The notes: a model not told the origin generated them from the letters alone. A DNA stretch of 41,606 nucleotides from Candidatus Altimarinota bacterium (GCA_013268835.1 JABFSX010000023.1:1-41606), one strand, 5' to 3'; counted from the first letter of the stretch, positions 29,422 through 39,494 are shown. Numbers and translations: made by a program.

Positions 29422-30201
29422 ATGCTTGATTTTGCATTAAAACATACCACTGATGAAATTGATAGGAGGCTTCGTAATCCTTTTTGGGGATGATTAATTA
29501 TTGGATGGATTACATGGAATTGGCGTGTATGGTATCTCACTTTTTTTGTTTCAGAAACTTTAGTGGGCAATAAAATTGCTGAAATTCAACGTATGTATGA
29601 ATATTTTTGATGGCATGCACTTCCTGGAATAATTTTAAATTGGGTCATAATCCCAGTTTTCATTGCATATTGTGCAATATTTCTTTTTCCAAAATTAACA
29701 GATGAATTTCTTAAAAAACAAAAGAAAAATAAAGAAAATGAAGATATAATATTACGAGCAGATTTAAGATCTGAAGAAGAAAATGCAAAGGCTTCCACTA
29801 AATTATTAAAGGCACAAAAAGAAGAACTTGATGCATTGAAAGAAAAACTTAAAGCTGAAAATGATGCTGAAATTGAAAAAAAAGCAGCACTTATGGCTCA
29901 AGAAAAGATTAATGAATTAAATAAAGTTTCCAAAAAGTCTGAACAGGAAGTATGGGCCGAAGAGTTTGAAATTTTAATTTGAAAATTTCCGGATTTTTGT
30001 AATACATTAACTTCACTAATTTATGAAGATAATGGTGATTCAACAGCTATGGATGATTATCGAAATCTTAAAAAATACCATATTTGAGATATACAATTAC
30101 TCGATGTAAATTGATTAATAAGTTTGGAAGAAAATAGTTCTTGGAGGTATCATATTACAGAAAAAGGAAGATTTTTTCTTAAATTTCAATCATTGAATTA
30201 A
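29422..30201 (+). CDS. Membrane protein with coiled coil and C-terminal winged-helix-like domain
   Basis: 259 aa with five TGA as Gly. Two hydrophobic segments near the N terminus (LIIGWITWNWRVWYLTFFV and IILNWVIIPVFIAYCAIFLF), a long Lys/Glu coiled coil (about 95-170) and a soluble end (ILIGKFPDFCNTLTSLIYED..RYHITEKGRFFLKF) that has the 'ITEKGRFFL' look of a winged-helix effector domain. Function unknown. TGA-dense and AT-rich. Confidence 0.75.
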
Positions 30202-30206
30202 CCAAT

Positions 30207-30235
30207 AAATCCCTCCAAATTTTTGGAGGGATTTT
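30207..30235 (+). terminator. Terminator after the coiled-coil membrane protein gene
   Basis: AAATCCCTCCAAA pairs with TTTGGAGGGATTT, followed by a T-rich tail, 5 nt after the stop. Confidence 0.85.
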
Positions 30236-30257
30236 CTTTCAAATCATATATTTGTCA

Positions 30258-30285
30258 TTGACATATAAATATTGTAATATACAAT
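30258..30285 (+). promoter_or_regulatory. Promoter with overlapping inverted repeat
   Basis: TTGACA at 30258-30263 and TACAAT at 30280-30285, 16-nt spacer. The inverted repeat ATTGTA-ata-TACAAT (30271-30285) overlaps the -10, so it may be an operator. Confidence 0.55.
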
Positions 30286-30317
30286 ATATAAACCATAGTT
30301 TATTTGGAGCATGAAAA

Positions 30318-30872
30318 ATGAGGAAAATTCAACTTGATATTCCTTCGTTATTTGGCATCTTGGGCTTTGGTCCATGGATTTATGATGCGTGGTTGCATCC
30401 TCAGGAAGTACCATATTCATCGTGGTTCGTGTGGTGTTTGCTTTGTTTTTCTCTTGGGATAGCAACAAAATTGCAAGGAAAAAATGAGCCGATTTGGTTT
30501 GTATGGGCAATAGGGGATGTTGTTGTTATATTTTTGACATACATTCTCGGTGGTCGTAATTGGGCAGTAGAGTCTTATCTGGCATTGTTGATCCTAACAG
30601 GGATTGCTCTATTATTCGTCCTCTCATACGGTCGAAAAACCCCCAAATTAGCTGAGTTCTTAATTTCTTTTGTTTTTGTGGTGGGTTATATTCCACAGTG
30701 GTTACAAGAGAGACATGAATTCGCAATCGGAGTGTTTCTTGCTATGGTATGTGGTATCTTGGCAGCAAGTATAACTGCATACCAGACGTACAAACAGGGA
30801 AAAGGTATAGGTTACGGAAGTATAGTGACTATTGTGTCTCCTTTAGTTCTTGTGGTTCAGCTTTTTTCCTGA
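30318..30872 (+). CDS. Polytopic membrane protein ending at UGA
   Basis: 184 aa with about six hydrophobic segments; PWIYDAWLHPQEVPYSSWFVW lies near the N terminus and GIGYGSIVTIVSPLVLVVQLF is the last. I do not know the function. It has a Shine-Dalgarno-like GGAG 9 nt before the ATG and no internal TGA-Gly codon; GGC, GGG, TTG and TGG are common, unlike neighbours. It ends at TGA (30870-30872), 5 nt before a strong hairpin terminator. If TGA is Gly the frame runs without a stop into the next gene at 31005. This looks like a gene taken from a standard-code organism. Confidence 0.8.
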   Translation: MRKIQLDIPSLFGILGFGPWIYDAWLHPQEVPYSSWFVWCLLCFSLGIATKLQGKNEPIWFVWAIGDVVVIFLTYILGGRNWAVESYLALLILTGIALLFVLSYGRKTPKLAEFLISFVFVVGYIPQWLQERHEFAIGVFLAMVCGILAASITAYQTYKQGKGIGYGSIVTIVSPLVLVVQLFS

Positions 30873-30877
30873 AAACA

Positions 30878-30911
30878 GAATACCCGCAAAACGGGTATTC
30901 TTATTTTTTAT
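30878..30911 (+). terminator. Terminator 5 nt after the UGA-ended gene
   Basis: GAATACCCG pairs with CGGGTATTC around a CAAAA loop, followed by TTATTTTTTATT. Confidence 0.9.
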
Positions 30912-30970
30912 TTGAGTATCTTCAAGAGTGTTGTAAGTCAGTTGAATAATATTAGTATAATAAATTATAA

Positions 30971-30997
30971 TTGACATTTTGCAAGTATTCCTATACT
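30971..30997 (+). promoter_or_regulatory. Promoter of the 31005 gene, predicted leaderless
   Basis: TTGACA at 30971-30976 and TATACT at 30992-30997 with a 15-nt spacer. The expected transcript start falls at the ATG (31005) itself. Confidence 0.5.
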
Positions 30998-31004
30998 TCA
31001 TTGT

Positions 31005-31919
31005 ATGAATACACCCAACTATGCAGAGATGCTCCCGAACTCTCGATGCAATCCTCAGGATGCCATAGAAGCATTGATCGAAAAGGTGCCAAGATACATC
31101 AATGAATGATTGTTCAAGGTCCCTGATTTTGTACAACTTTTTGCTGAAAGCGTGACTAATATAATGAACAATCTTCCAGAAAATCTCAATGAGAGAAAAC
31201 CAGTAGAGATAGAGCTTGCATATATAATACATAATCTCTATGTGAATCACGGTGTGGTTATTGCTCATCATCAACAACAAGCATACTTGAGGGCTATGGA
31301 ACTAGAGTTGAGCGATAAATGAGTTTTATCAGATTATCTTTCTTTTGCTTATGGAAAGAGTGAATCTATTGATACGAATGATATAGACGCATTGGTACTA
31401 TTTCTTGGTTATCTTGGTTCATATTGTACTATCGGTATCAGAGATGTAGCTCTCTATCTCAAAACTTGTGTGAGACTCTCGCAATTGGAGGGATGAGCAG
31501 AAATACTGATGGCACATCTTTCTGAAAAATTTTCCTTGATTCCGTCAGAATCCATAGATAAAATGATAGAAGATCAAAAATGATATTTTTGAATAAAATC
31601 TTCAGAATTTGAGGATTCTATTCATGATATTATGGAAGAAGAGGATATTTCTTATGAAGAGGCAGAGGAATCATTTTTAGCGAATCAGAGGGAAGTAGCT
31701 TGTTTATATTTTTATATATGAGGATTGTACAATGAGTACATTCTTCCAAAGATAAACACTCTCACAAAAAAACAAAAGAATGAACTTTTTTCTCTCTTGA
31801 ATGATTTTCGAGATATTGTTGATCCAGAGTGATTTATGCCTATGTATTTTTTTAACGGAAATGGAGTAGAGTTCCTGGAGCGGGGCAAGATTCTTGATGA
31901 AGGAAGAGAAGTGCATTAG
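31005..31919 (+). CDS. Unknown soluble helical protein
   Basis: 304 aa with seven TGA as Gly. Helical and acidic (VQLFAESVTNIMNNLPENLNERKP, IMEEEDISYEEAEESFLANQ). No membrane segment, signal peptide or recognised family. TGA-dense and AT-rich like other native unknown genes. It has its own promoter, and the gene before it ends at a terminator, so I keep it separate from that gene despite the shared open frame. Confidence 0.75.
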
Positions 31920-31976
31920 GGTTGATAACCCTATCTGAACTGATATAGAAATTATATCTTTTATTGCTTAATTCCA

Positions 31977-32006
31977 ATATACTCCTACTATAGGAGTATA
32001 TTTTTA
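31977..32006 (+). terminator. Terminator before the 32017 gene
   Basis: ATATACTCCT pairs with AGGAGTATAT around ACTAT, with a T-run. It ends 11 nt before the next ATG. Confidence 0.75.
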
Positions 32007-32016
32007 TATAAAAATT

Positions 32017-32349
32017 ATGAATGCAAAACAACTCAAAATGCTTCGAATTATTTTCATTGTTCTTTTGATTCTACTCGTTTTTTTCATATATAACTTTACC
32101 AAAAAAGTGAGGCGTTTTGATGAATCCAATGAGTACTTTCGTCAGCCGATAGGGTCTCAGAAAGTCGAACTCTGGATGACTCCACATCAGATCAAGCGAG
32201 TATATCATATCGATATTGAGCGTATTCTCGGAAAGAAGATCTGACCATTTTCTATGGAAAATCCTCTTTCAGATTATTGCAATAAAAATAAAGGCCTTGA
32301 TTGTGAGAGTCTACTTATTCAACTTAATTCATTAAAGAATGGACATTAA
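32017..32349 (+). CDS. Small membrane-anchored unknown protein
   Basis: 110 aa with one TGA as Gly (ILGKKI-G-PFSMEN). One N-terminal TM segment (LRIIFIVLLILLVFFIYNF), then a soluble domain with a Cys pair near the end (DYCNKNKGLDCESLL). No family recognised. The next gene starts 11 nt before this one's stop, overlapping in another frame, so they are coupled. Confidence 0.7.
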
Positions 32350-32935
32350 TATACTTACATTTTTCGAAGAGAATATGTATGTATTCTTGTTATTTATTCC
32401 TTTTATTGGACAACTTGGGATTCCAAGTGGGAGTATCTTTTTTCTCCTTTTTGCAGGATCACTGAGTTCTGATTGGAGAACTCTCTGTATTCTTGGTATT
32501 ATTGGAACAATCTCAGCTATCCTCGGAGATGCTACAGGATACCTTCTCTGAAAACGATTTTTCCAGATCAATATCATACAAAAACAACTCAAAAAAGAGA
32601 ATATTCAGAAGATATATACCGATACATGCGCCTACTTCAAAAAAGAAGGGAAGTTTGCTATATTTATCACTCGATTTCTCGTGGTCACTCCCGCTCCATA
32701 TCTCAACTATATTATCTGACTCCAGAAGTTTGATTTTGCTATATTTATGCGACTGGTTGTGATTGGGGAGATTCTCTATGTGGGAGAGCTCTTGCTACTT
32801 TGATTTATTTTTAAGGATACGTTTGAGTATCTGACGAGTATTATCTCATATCTGGGTATTATCTTGGTGGTATTGTACTGTATGTATCTACTCGGGAAGG
32901 TTATATTCAAACCAATTCAAACAACGGATGTATAG
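32339..32935 (+). CDS. DedA / SNARE-associated-type membrane protein
   Basis: 198 aa with three TGA as Gly. Polytopic membrane protein of the DedA-like (VTT) superfamily, proposed lipid scramblases or transporters. Recognisable: IPSGSIFFLLFAGSL early, ILGDATGYLL-G-KRFF, and the conserved FITRFLVVTPAPYLNYII-G-LQKF, all with Gly from TGA at typical positions. Overlaps the preceding gene by 11 nt. Confidence 0.8.
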
Positions 32936-32944
32936 CTTTTCCTC

Positions 32945-32974
32945 TTGCATTTTTACGATTACTTATTATATATA
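32945..32974 (+). promoter_or_regulatory. Candidate promoter of the 33000 gene
   Basis: TTGCAT at 32945-32950 and TATATA at 32969-32974 with an 18-nt spacer, in a very AT-rich 64-nt gap. Confidence 0.4.
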
Positions 32975-32999
32975 AGTATATAATATTATCGTCAAGTGT

Positions 33000-33509
33000 A
33001 TGAATTCTGTAGACGCTCATAGTGAAAAAATCCAAACCATTCATCCAATCAATGCTGAGTATCTTCTGAGTTCTGAACCGCATCGACTCTATGCTCATAG
33101 TTCGAATGGGAATCTTCTTGAGCTTGCTGTAGAGCGTTTTACGAATCGGACAGAAGAACTCCTCTATGGTCATGGAGGTATCATCGCTATCGGATCTTGT
33201 AATTCTGCGAGTGGAATCAGCGGTAATAGTACTCATATTCTGAGACCGAATGGAGATATTATCGCACTCCACTCGGAGGGATGAATCATAGAGTGAATCG
33301 AGTGGAATATGTACTATATGCTCCTCAATCCTGTTGGACTAGATAATTGGGTATCTCAGGATATTGGAAAATTTGATGAGGCAAATAGTGAGAGGGTCTC
33401 TTTTTGAGGAAATATTGGAATACAACTTGATGATGCGAATTCTCGACCAAGACTCGAAAAAATATTTGATCAAGCAAGGAGTCAATATCTGAGAACTATT
33501 GGCCGATAA
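33000..33509 (+). CDS. Unknown protein
   Basis: 169 aa with three TGA as Gly. Soluble; a Gly/Ser-rich middle (GHGGIIAIGSCNSASGISGNSTHI) and a basic helical end (RPRLEKIFDQARSQYLRTIGR). No signal peptide, no family recognised. A strong terminator follows. Confidence 0.7.
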
Positions 33510-33511
33510 AT

Positions 33512-33542
33512 AAAAAACTTCCATATGGTATGGAAGTTTTTT
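33512..33542. terminator. Bidirectional terminator after the 33000 gene
   Basis: AAAAAACTTCCATA pairs with TATGGAAGTTTTTT around TGG, between two convergent genes. Confidence 0.9.
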
Positions 33543-33547
33543 AAAGA

Positions 33548-34228
33548 TTATTTTGCTATGTCTTCTATCTTATTTCTTTGGAATATTAGAGTCTGAGTTC
33601 CATATGCATAGGCATTGTGTTGGTATTCTTGGCCATATACAATGAGCATCTTTGGAGTGAGAACGAATGATTGATAGTTCTGGATATCTACCGTACCTTC
33701 ACGAATCCATTTTCTATCATCGGTTGTGAGTTTTCCAGTATTCTTTTTGAGATTGCTTATGATCTGCTTTTGCCAAATTGGAGAGAGCCTCATAGTGAGC
33801 TTCTTTGTATCATAGAGATCGCTGAGTGAGAGCTTTTTTCCGGTTGTATTATCGATAACGAGACCAATTCGAGAACTTGATCCATGGGCTCCACCAGTAT
33901 ATTCGTACGTAAGTATAACGAGTGAAGTTATTTTTTCATCTGAGTATATTTTTTTGACTGTTATAGTATGTTCCCAATTGGTAGGATTATTGGTGATTCC
34001 AGTATCTGATGAAACCATACGCATCGCCTGAACTGTAAGTTGTGAATCTGTATCATTAACAGTTGGAAGTCGTTCCTGGATTTCTTTGTCGAGAGTTTTT
34101 GATACAACTTCGGAGAGTCACTCAGGGAGCGTGATAGTAGTGATAGATCCATCAGAATTTGTGTATTCTGCAGAATACGTTGGAAGGAAAAAACTCAGGG
34201 AGATAAGGAGAAAAAATAGGATTCGCAT
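33548..34228 (-). CDS. Secreted DUF3298-like protein
   Basis: 226 aa with one TGA as Gly (TLPE-G-LSEVV). Signal peptide MRILFFLLISLSFFLPTYSA, cleavage likely after TYSA. The C-terminal half shows the DUF3298/RsiV-type signature (YEYTGGAHGSSSRIGLVIDNTTGKKLSLSDLY). The family occurs in lipid- or peptidoglycan-linked and anti-sigma proteins; the exact role is unknown. Ends with TAA. Confidence 0.8.
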
Positions 34229-34370
34229 AGTGATTTGGTTAGGATAGTGAGAGTATAGAAATAATCAGTTTCTATGCAAATTTTGATTGTGAAATTCATG
34301 TGAGCGAACTTGAATTATTCATTTTAATCCATACCCTGAGTAGGCAATATAATCCTAACAATTATTTTTT

Positions 34371-35039
34371 ATGAAAAAACTCTTCTACGTTTCTGTATTT
34401 TTTATCCTTGGATATCTTCAGGCAAATGCAAGTATACCAATGGCTTGTACGATGGAATATGCTCCAGTATGTGGTAGGGTCGCAGTTCAGTGTATTACTG
34501 CTCCTTGTGATCCAGTACAACAAACTTTTTCCAACAACTGTATGGCTCGTGCTTCAAAGGCAACTGATATTACCGATGGAGAATGTGCTACTACAACTCC
34601 CCCCGTTATAGTCTGAGGTGATCGTGATACTCATGGATGTATTGGATCAGCAGGATACAGCTGGAATGCCAGTGAGAATAAGTGTACTCGACCTTGGGAA
34701 AATAAAAAAATGTCTCCTCGTGCAGCACTCAAAGATGGAACTTGGACAATTGAGAGTCTAAATGGAAAAAATATTACCACTTCTGGATCAATTAATTTTT
34801 CAAAAAATACTTTTTCAGCAAAGCTCTGTAATACTATCAATGGAAGATATGGTATAGTGCTTTCTACTTTGGTTTTTAGAAATGCTTTTTCGACAATGAT
34901 GTATTGTGATGGTGATATTATGTCAGTAGAAAATGCGATGAATTTTACTCGAGCAAAGTTTATGGTTGGTTCTGATACACTCACAATTACTACCAGAAAG
35001 TGAGACGTTATGGTATGGAAAAAATCACTTTCCAATTAA
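34371..35039 (+). CDS. Secreted Kazal-like plus META-domain protein
   Basis: 222 aa with two TGA as Gly. Signal peptide MKKLFYVSVFFILGYLQANA, then a Kazal-type inhibitor-like module (CTMEYAPVCGRV..CITAPCDPVQQTFSNNCMARASKATDITDGEC, six or more Cys), a short Cys/Trp segment (HGCIGSAGYSWNASENKCTRPW), and a META/HslJ-type domain (DGTWTIESLNGKNITTSGSINF..KLCNTINGRYG..MMYCDGDIMSVENAM). Likely periplasmic or outer-surface. A protease-inhibitor role is inferred from the first module only. A TATAAT lies at 34348-34353. Confidence 0.78.
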
Positions 35040-35065
35040 TGAATGGAGGTATACATCTAGTATCT

Positions 35066-35097
35066 AAAAAATTCCCAAAACTATTGGGAATTTTTTT
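35066..35097 (+). terminator. Terminator after the Kazal-META gene
   Basis: AAAAAATTCCCAA pairs with TTGGGAATTTTTT, with a T-run after it. Confidence 0.9.
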
Positions 35098-35192
35098 ACT
35101 ATTTTTCTTTTTGAAAAAGAGCATCAAAATTTGACGGGATTGTATACTTGTGATAGTGTTAGAGGGTATTTTCCATTTATAAATTTCATTAT

Positions 35193-36395
35193 ATGAAAAA
35201 AGTCCTTATTTGAATTCTCTGTATTTCAGTATCAGTTCTTGCGTTATGAGAACAATCTTTTGCTGAAACACTCTCTTTTACCTCAAAAAATGGTCGTACT
35301 TTTTGTGAGGCAAATAAGTACGATGGCTCATATAAAGAATGTACAAGGGAGCAAATCTCAAAAAATGATCTTGTAAAAGCAAATACATATGGTCCTAGAG
35401 TTATTGAAACAGCACTTGAATGGATATGTGTTGAGAATGGTATAGAGGTTAATAGCGATCTTTGCCGTGAGGAGATTGATGCACTAAAAAATTTGGTATA
35501 TCCATCTACAAAAGTATCTACAGGTATGTCATTTACTCCAATTTCTTTGGAAGATATTTCTTCCGATAGAATTCCTCCTCCTAAGATACTATCTGGAACA
35601 TCTGTCTCTACAGGTAAGATCTCAACAGGAGTTACTCTGAGTAGTGAATCTACGATAACTACTTCTATCAAGAAGGATATCTCAGGCTTTAAAAAAGATA
35701 TTTCATCAGCATCAAAAGATGGTCTTTTATTTTTAAACAATTTTCCTAAAGATCAATTAGTATTTATTGGAGTAGGTGTTTTACTAGTACTTATTGGAGG
35801 AGTAGTATTTTTTCTTTTAAGAAAATCAAAGAAAAAGGCTATCCCAACCCCAATTATTACAACTCCACTAAAATCAGTTCCAACAGCTCCTCCACCACCA
35901 AAAGTTGATCCTGTTTCTTCGGTTCCTTCAGATTTAGATTCTATTGATATTCCAATTCCTTCTTCAACATCTTTTTTTGCTCCAAAATCAACACAACCGA
36001 TCACTATTACTCCAATCACTCCAGCCCCTGTTATTCCAAAAATTACCCCAATACCATCACCAAAACCAGCCCAAGCTCCAACTATTACTCCATCAACACC
36101 ATTTATCAGTACCGGAAATCCATTTCCTACACCAGTCCCAGCTCCAGTTTCACCAAAACCAAATCCATACCCATCAACACCATTTATTAGTACTGGAGGT
36201 ATAAGTTCTCCAAAACCAGCTCCAGCTCCAGCTCCAGCTCCAGCTCCAGCTCCAGCTCCAGCTCCAGCTCCAGCTCCAGCTCCAGCTCCAGCTCCAGCTC
36301 CAGCTCCAGCTCCAGCTCCAGCTCCAGCTCCAGCTCCAGCTCCAGCAATTTCCGAGCCTACAAATTTTTTATCAGCAGCACTTACTGGTAAATAG
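35193..36395 (+). CDS. Secreted/membrane protein with long Pro-Ala tail
   Basis: 400 aa. Signal peptide with two TGA-coded Gly (MKKVLI-G-ILCISVSVLAL-G-EQSFAE). A soluble Cys-containing region follows (RTFCEANKYDGSYKECTREQ, EWICVENGIEVNSDLCREE), then a Ser/Thr-rich linker. A single TM segment (QLVFIGVGVLLVLIGGVVFFLL) and a basic stop sequence lead to a Pro-rich cytoplasmic or cell-wall-spanning tail with (PA)22. Type I topology is inferred. No family recognised. Confidence 0.8.
36216..36347 (+). repeat. CCAGCT hexamer tandem repeat (21 perfect copies + 1 variant)
   Basis: Twenty-one perfect CCAGCT units from 36216 to 36341, then CCAGCA; in frame they encode Pro-Ala. Six is a multiple of three, so copy-number slippage changes tail length without a frameshift. 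Confidence 0.95.
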
Positions 36396-36402
36396 TTCAT
36401 TC

Positions 36403-36444
36403 AAAAAATAATACCCATCTTACATGAGATGGGTATTATTTTTT
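36403..36444 (+). terminator. Terminator after the Pro-Ala protein gene
   Basis: AAAAAATAATACCCATCT pairs perfectly with AGATGGGTATTATTTTTT around TACATG. Confidence 0.9.
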
Positions 36445-36495
36445 GCTTTTCATAAAGTCTCAGATACACTTATCTGACTTCTTAAAATTCAAAAT

Positions 36496-36927
36496 ATGAC
36501 ACCATTTCGTATTCTTGTTACTATAGCACTTCTTTCATTTACTACTCAGGCTTTTTCAGCAACAGTATCTGGAGAAATCGGATCAAAGAATAGTATAAAA
36601 AAACCAACAACTATCACGGCTTTTTTTAAAAAACCAATTAAAAAAGTCGTTATCCAAAAAGTATCTCGTACGGTTATCTATACGAGTCCAGCAGGAAAGG
36701 AGCGAATTAATTTCATAGTTCAGGTTAAGGATGGTATTATTGCAAGTGTATCAGCGATTCCTCAAGCAACCAATAACATATCAAAATCTCTTCAGAAATC
36801 ATTTGCTAAAAATATCACAAAAGCAGTAGTAGGCAAAAAAGCAAAAAATCTCGATATTAATGTTATTGGATGAGCTTCACTTACAACAGTAGCATTTGAG
36901 CAATTTGTACAAAAATCATTTAAATAG
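36496..36927 (+). CDS. Secreted FMN-binding-domain-like protein
   Basis: 143 aa. Signal peptide MTPFRILVTIALLSFTTQAFSA. The C-terminal half resembles an FMN_bind (NqrC-type) domain: TSPAGKERINFIVQVKDGIIASVSAIPQ, then IGGASLTTVAFEQFV. The motif G125-G126-A127-S128-L129-T130 matches the [S/D]GA[S/T]xT flavinylation site, with T130 the expected FMN-bearing Thr; G126 is a TGA codon. If right, ApbE-type flavin transfer would act on it and it would carry electrons outside the membrane. Confidence 0.6.
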
Positions 36928-36957
36928 TATTTTCATTTTTTTATTACAGTAGAGCAT

Positions 36958-38496
36958 ATGACTTTTATTCAAACAATTCAGGAGGGGTATGTTTTTTCTG
37001 GGGATTCTTTTTTTCTTGGTGTGGGAATGCAGGGGAATGAGGTAGTTCCTGAGACCAATGTTCGTATTCCTTTTTCCACCATGAATCGTCATGGATTGAT
37101 CGCTTGAGCCACTGGAACTGGAAAGACAAAAACTATCCAGAAGATGATCGAATCACTCTCAAAATCAGGTGTTCCAACAGTGGTGATGGATATCAAGTGA
37201 GATATCTCAGGACTCGCTATGTCAGGAGTGATGAATGAAAAAGTGCAATCACGATTACAGCTTCTCGGAAATCCAGAGTGGAATCCAACAGGGCTTCCTG
37301 CGGAATTTTATACGCTTTCTGGTGCTTCTGGCGTGCAACTTCGCTCTACAATCAGTGAGTTTGGTCCTGTTTTGTTCTCTCGAATGCTTGATCTGAATGA
37401 TACGGGAGAATCCGTTATTGCTCTCATATTCAAGTATTGTGATGATAATGGTTTGGCACTTCTTGATTTTGATGATCTCAAAAAAGTCCTTCAGTATATT
37501 ATACACGAATGAAAAGAAGAAATAGAGGCTCAATATGGTTGAGTTTCTTCGTCAACGGTGAATGTGATTATGCGAAAGATCATCGAACTCGAGTCTCAGG
37601 GAGTGGAACAGTTTTTCGGGGAACCTTCTTTTGATACGAGAGATTTTCTCGGGAAAGATGACGAATGAAAATGATATGTGAATATTATTCGATTGATGGA
37701 TATGATGACTCGTCCGAAGCTCTTTTCGACATTTATGCTATCACTCCTTTCGGAGATCTATCATACATTTCCTGAGGAGTGAGATATGGATCATCCAAAA
37801 CTAGTACTCATCATTGATGAAGCACATATTATTTTTGAAAATGCTTCACAGACACTCCTTGATGAGATGGAGATGATCATCAAACTCATCCGTTCCAAAT
37901 GAGTGGGAATATTTTTCTGTACGCAGAATCCGATCGATATTCCAGATGCTATACTTTCTCAGCTTGGACTCAAGATCCAGCATGCGCTTCGAGCTTTTAC
38001 AGCAAAAGATCGAGATGCGATCAAGAAGGCAAGTGAGAATTTTCCGATTACATCATACTACAATATTGAAGATGAGCTTCTTGTTCTTGGTATTGGTGAG
38101 GCATTCGTGACAGTATTGAATGAAAAATGAATTCCAACTCCTTTGGTCCGAACGATGATTGCTCCACCAGAATCTCGTATGGATACTCTCTCAGAGACTG
38201 AACTCGAATGACTCCTTTCGGTTTCTACTCTCGTCCAAAAATATAATACTTCTATTGATAGAGAGAGTGCAGAAGAGATACTTTCAGCAAGAATCAGTGA
38301 GAAGATGCAGACTATCGAAAACAATACTCCAACATTTATGGACTCTATTGGTGGTGGAATCGCAAAAAATGTATCAAAAACTCTTGCTGCAGAACTCGGT
38401 CGATCGATCGGGAAATCAGTTGGAGGAAGAACGGGAGGAACTATTGGGGCTCAGATTTTCCGATGACTTCTTGGAGCAGTATTTTCAGGAAAGTAA
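36958..38496 (+). CDS. HerA-like / DUF853-type ATPase
   Basis: 512 aa with eleven TGA as Gly. Walker A GATGTGKTKT at residues 50-58, whose first Gly is TGA (codon 50). Walker B LVLIIDEAHIIF has D287-E288, and a later block reads GIFFCTQNPIDIPDAILSQLGLKIQHALRAF. HerA-type ATPases form hexameric rings that move DNA in repair, transfer or defence. This relative fits the DUF853 group. The Gly-rich C-terminal end (KSVGGRTGGTIGAQIFRG) is typical of the group. Confidence 0.85.
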
Positions 38497-38565
38497 TATC
38501 CCATATAAAAAGCAAATATTCGAAAAATAACTCTACTTTTAGTTAAAATTTATAACACCTTACGT

Positions 38566-39471
38566 ATGATCAAACTCCCAGTAACCGCTACTTTTGGAAT
38601 CCGATTTGCTCTTGTGATGTCGATTATCCTCGCTATCATCAAGGCAATTATTGGTTTTATGTCTGGGAGTCTTGCTATCCTCGGTTCTGCACTTGATTCA
38701 CTGATGGATATGTTTGTCTCGGCAGTCAATGCCATAGCACTCAATCTCTCTGAACGGACGGGGAGTAATACCTATGCATACGGACTTGGGAAGGTACAAG
38801 GATTTGCTGCTATCTTTGAGGGAATTGTGGTTTTTGCATCGGGTGTATTTCTCTCATACAATGGTGTTATCAATTTTATCGAACATAAGACTCCAGTAGT
38901 TACGAGTCTTGAAGTTATTGTTATGATTGTTGCAATCATCGGAACAGCACTCATCATGTGGAATTTCTTGCGTATTAGCCGAGTAACCAATTCTCTCCTG
39001 ATCAAGTCAGATGCACTGCATTATTCTTCGGATCTTTTTATGAATGGAGGAATCCTCATAGCTCTTCTTGCAAGTAAATTCTTTGGACTGTGGTGGTGTG
39101 ATGCTGTTTTTGCTATTGGTATTGGTCTTTGGATAATTCGGAATGCTGTTCCGATTATATGGAGTGGAATCATTATGCTTTTGGATCGTTCATTAGATGC
39201 TGAATCGGTAAAAAAAATCGAAAAATTTATTATGGAAGAAAAGGGAGTAGAGGACTTTCATTATCTCAAGACTCGTACTTCTGGAGATCATACTTTTATC
39301 GAGGCACATATTGTTTTTCAGGATAAAGAAATACTTCTCCGAGTGGCTCATGATATCTCTGAGGCAATCGAATCAAAGATCATGGCAGCATTTCCAGGGT
39401 CAATTGTTACTCTTCATCTTGATTATGACAATGCACCAGAGCTTTGCGATATTCGTACCAAGACTTGCTAG
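38566..39471 (+). CDS. Cation diffusion facilitator family metal transporter
   Basis: 301 aa, FieF/YiiP-type. Proton-driven efflux of Zn, Fe or similar ions across the inner membrane. Metal-site residues D44, D48 (SALDSLMDM), H152 and D156 (ALHYSSD) sit within one position of E. coli FieF D45/D49/H153/D157. Six TM segments and a cytoplasmic C domain (VEDFHYLKTRTSGDHTFIEAHIVF) are visible. No TGA codon is used; stops at TAG. Confidence 0.93.
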   Translation: MIKLPVTATFGIRFALVMSIILAIIKAIIGFMSGSLAILGSALDSLMDMFVSAVNAIALNLSERTGSNTYAYGLGKVQGFAAIFEGIVVFASGVFLSYNGVINFIEHKTPVVTSLEVIVMIVAIIGTALIMWNFLRISRVTNSLLIKSDALHYSSDLFMNGGILIALLASKFFGLWWCDAVFAIGIGLWIIRNAVPIIWSGIIMLLDRSLDAESVKKIEKFIMEEKGVEDFHYLKTRTSGDHTFIEAHIVFQDKEILLRVAHDISEAIESKIMAAFPGSIVTLHLDYDNAPELCDIRTKTC

Positions 39472-39494
39472 AAGAATTCATTTGCAAAAATCTT

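Noticed and set aside
30318..31919. Single fused protein across 30872
   Set aside because: A terminator, a promoter and a codon-use change separate the two parts; kept as two genes, with the conflict noted.
35753..36400. Minus-strand Gly-Ala-rich frame opposite the Pro-Ala tail
   Set aside because: It is the reverse complement of the CCAGCT repeat and has no other content.
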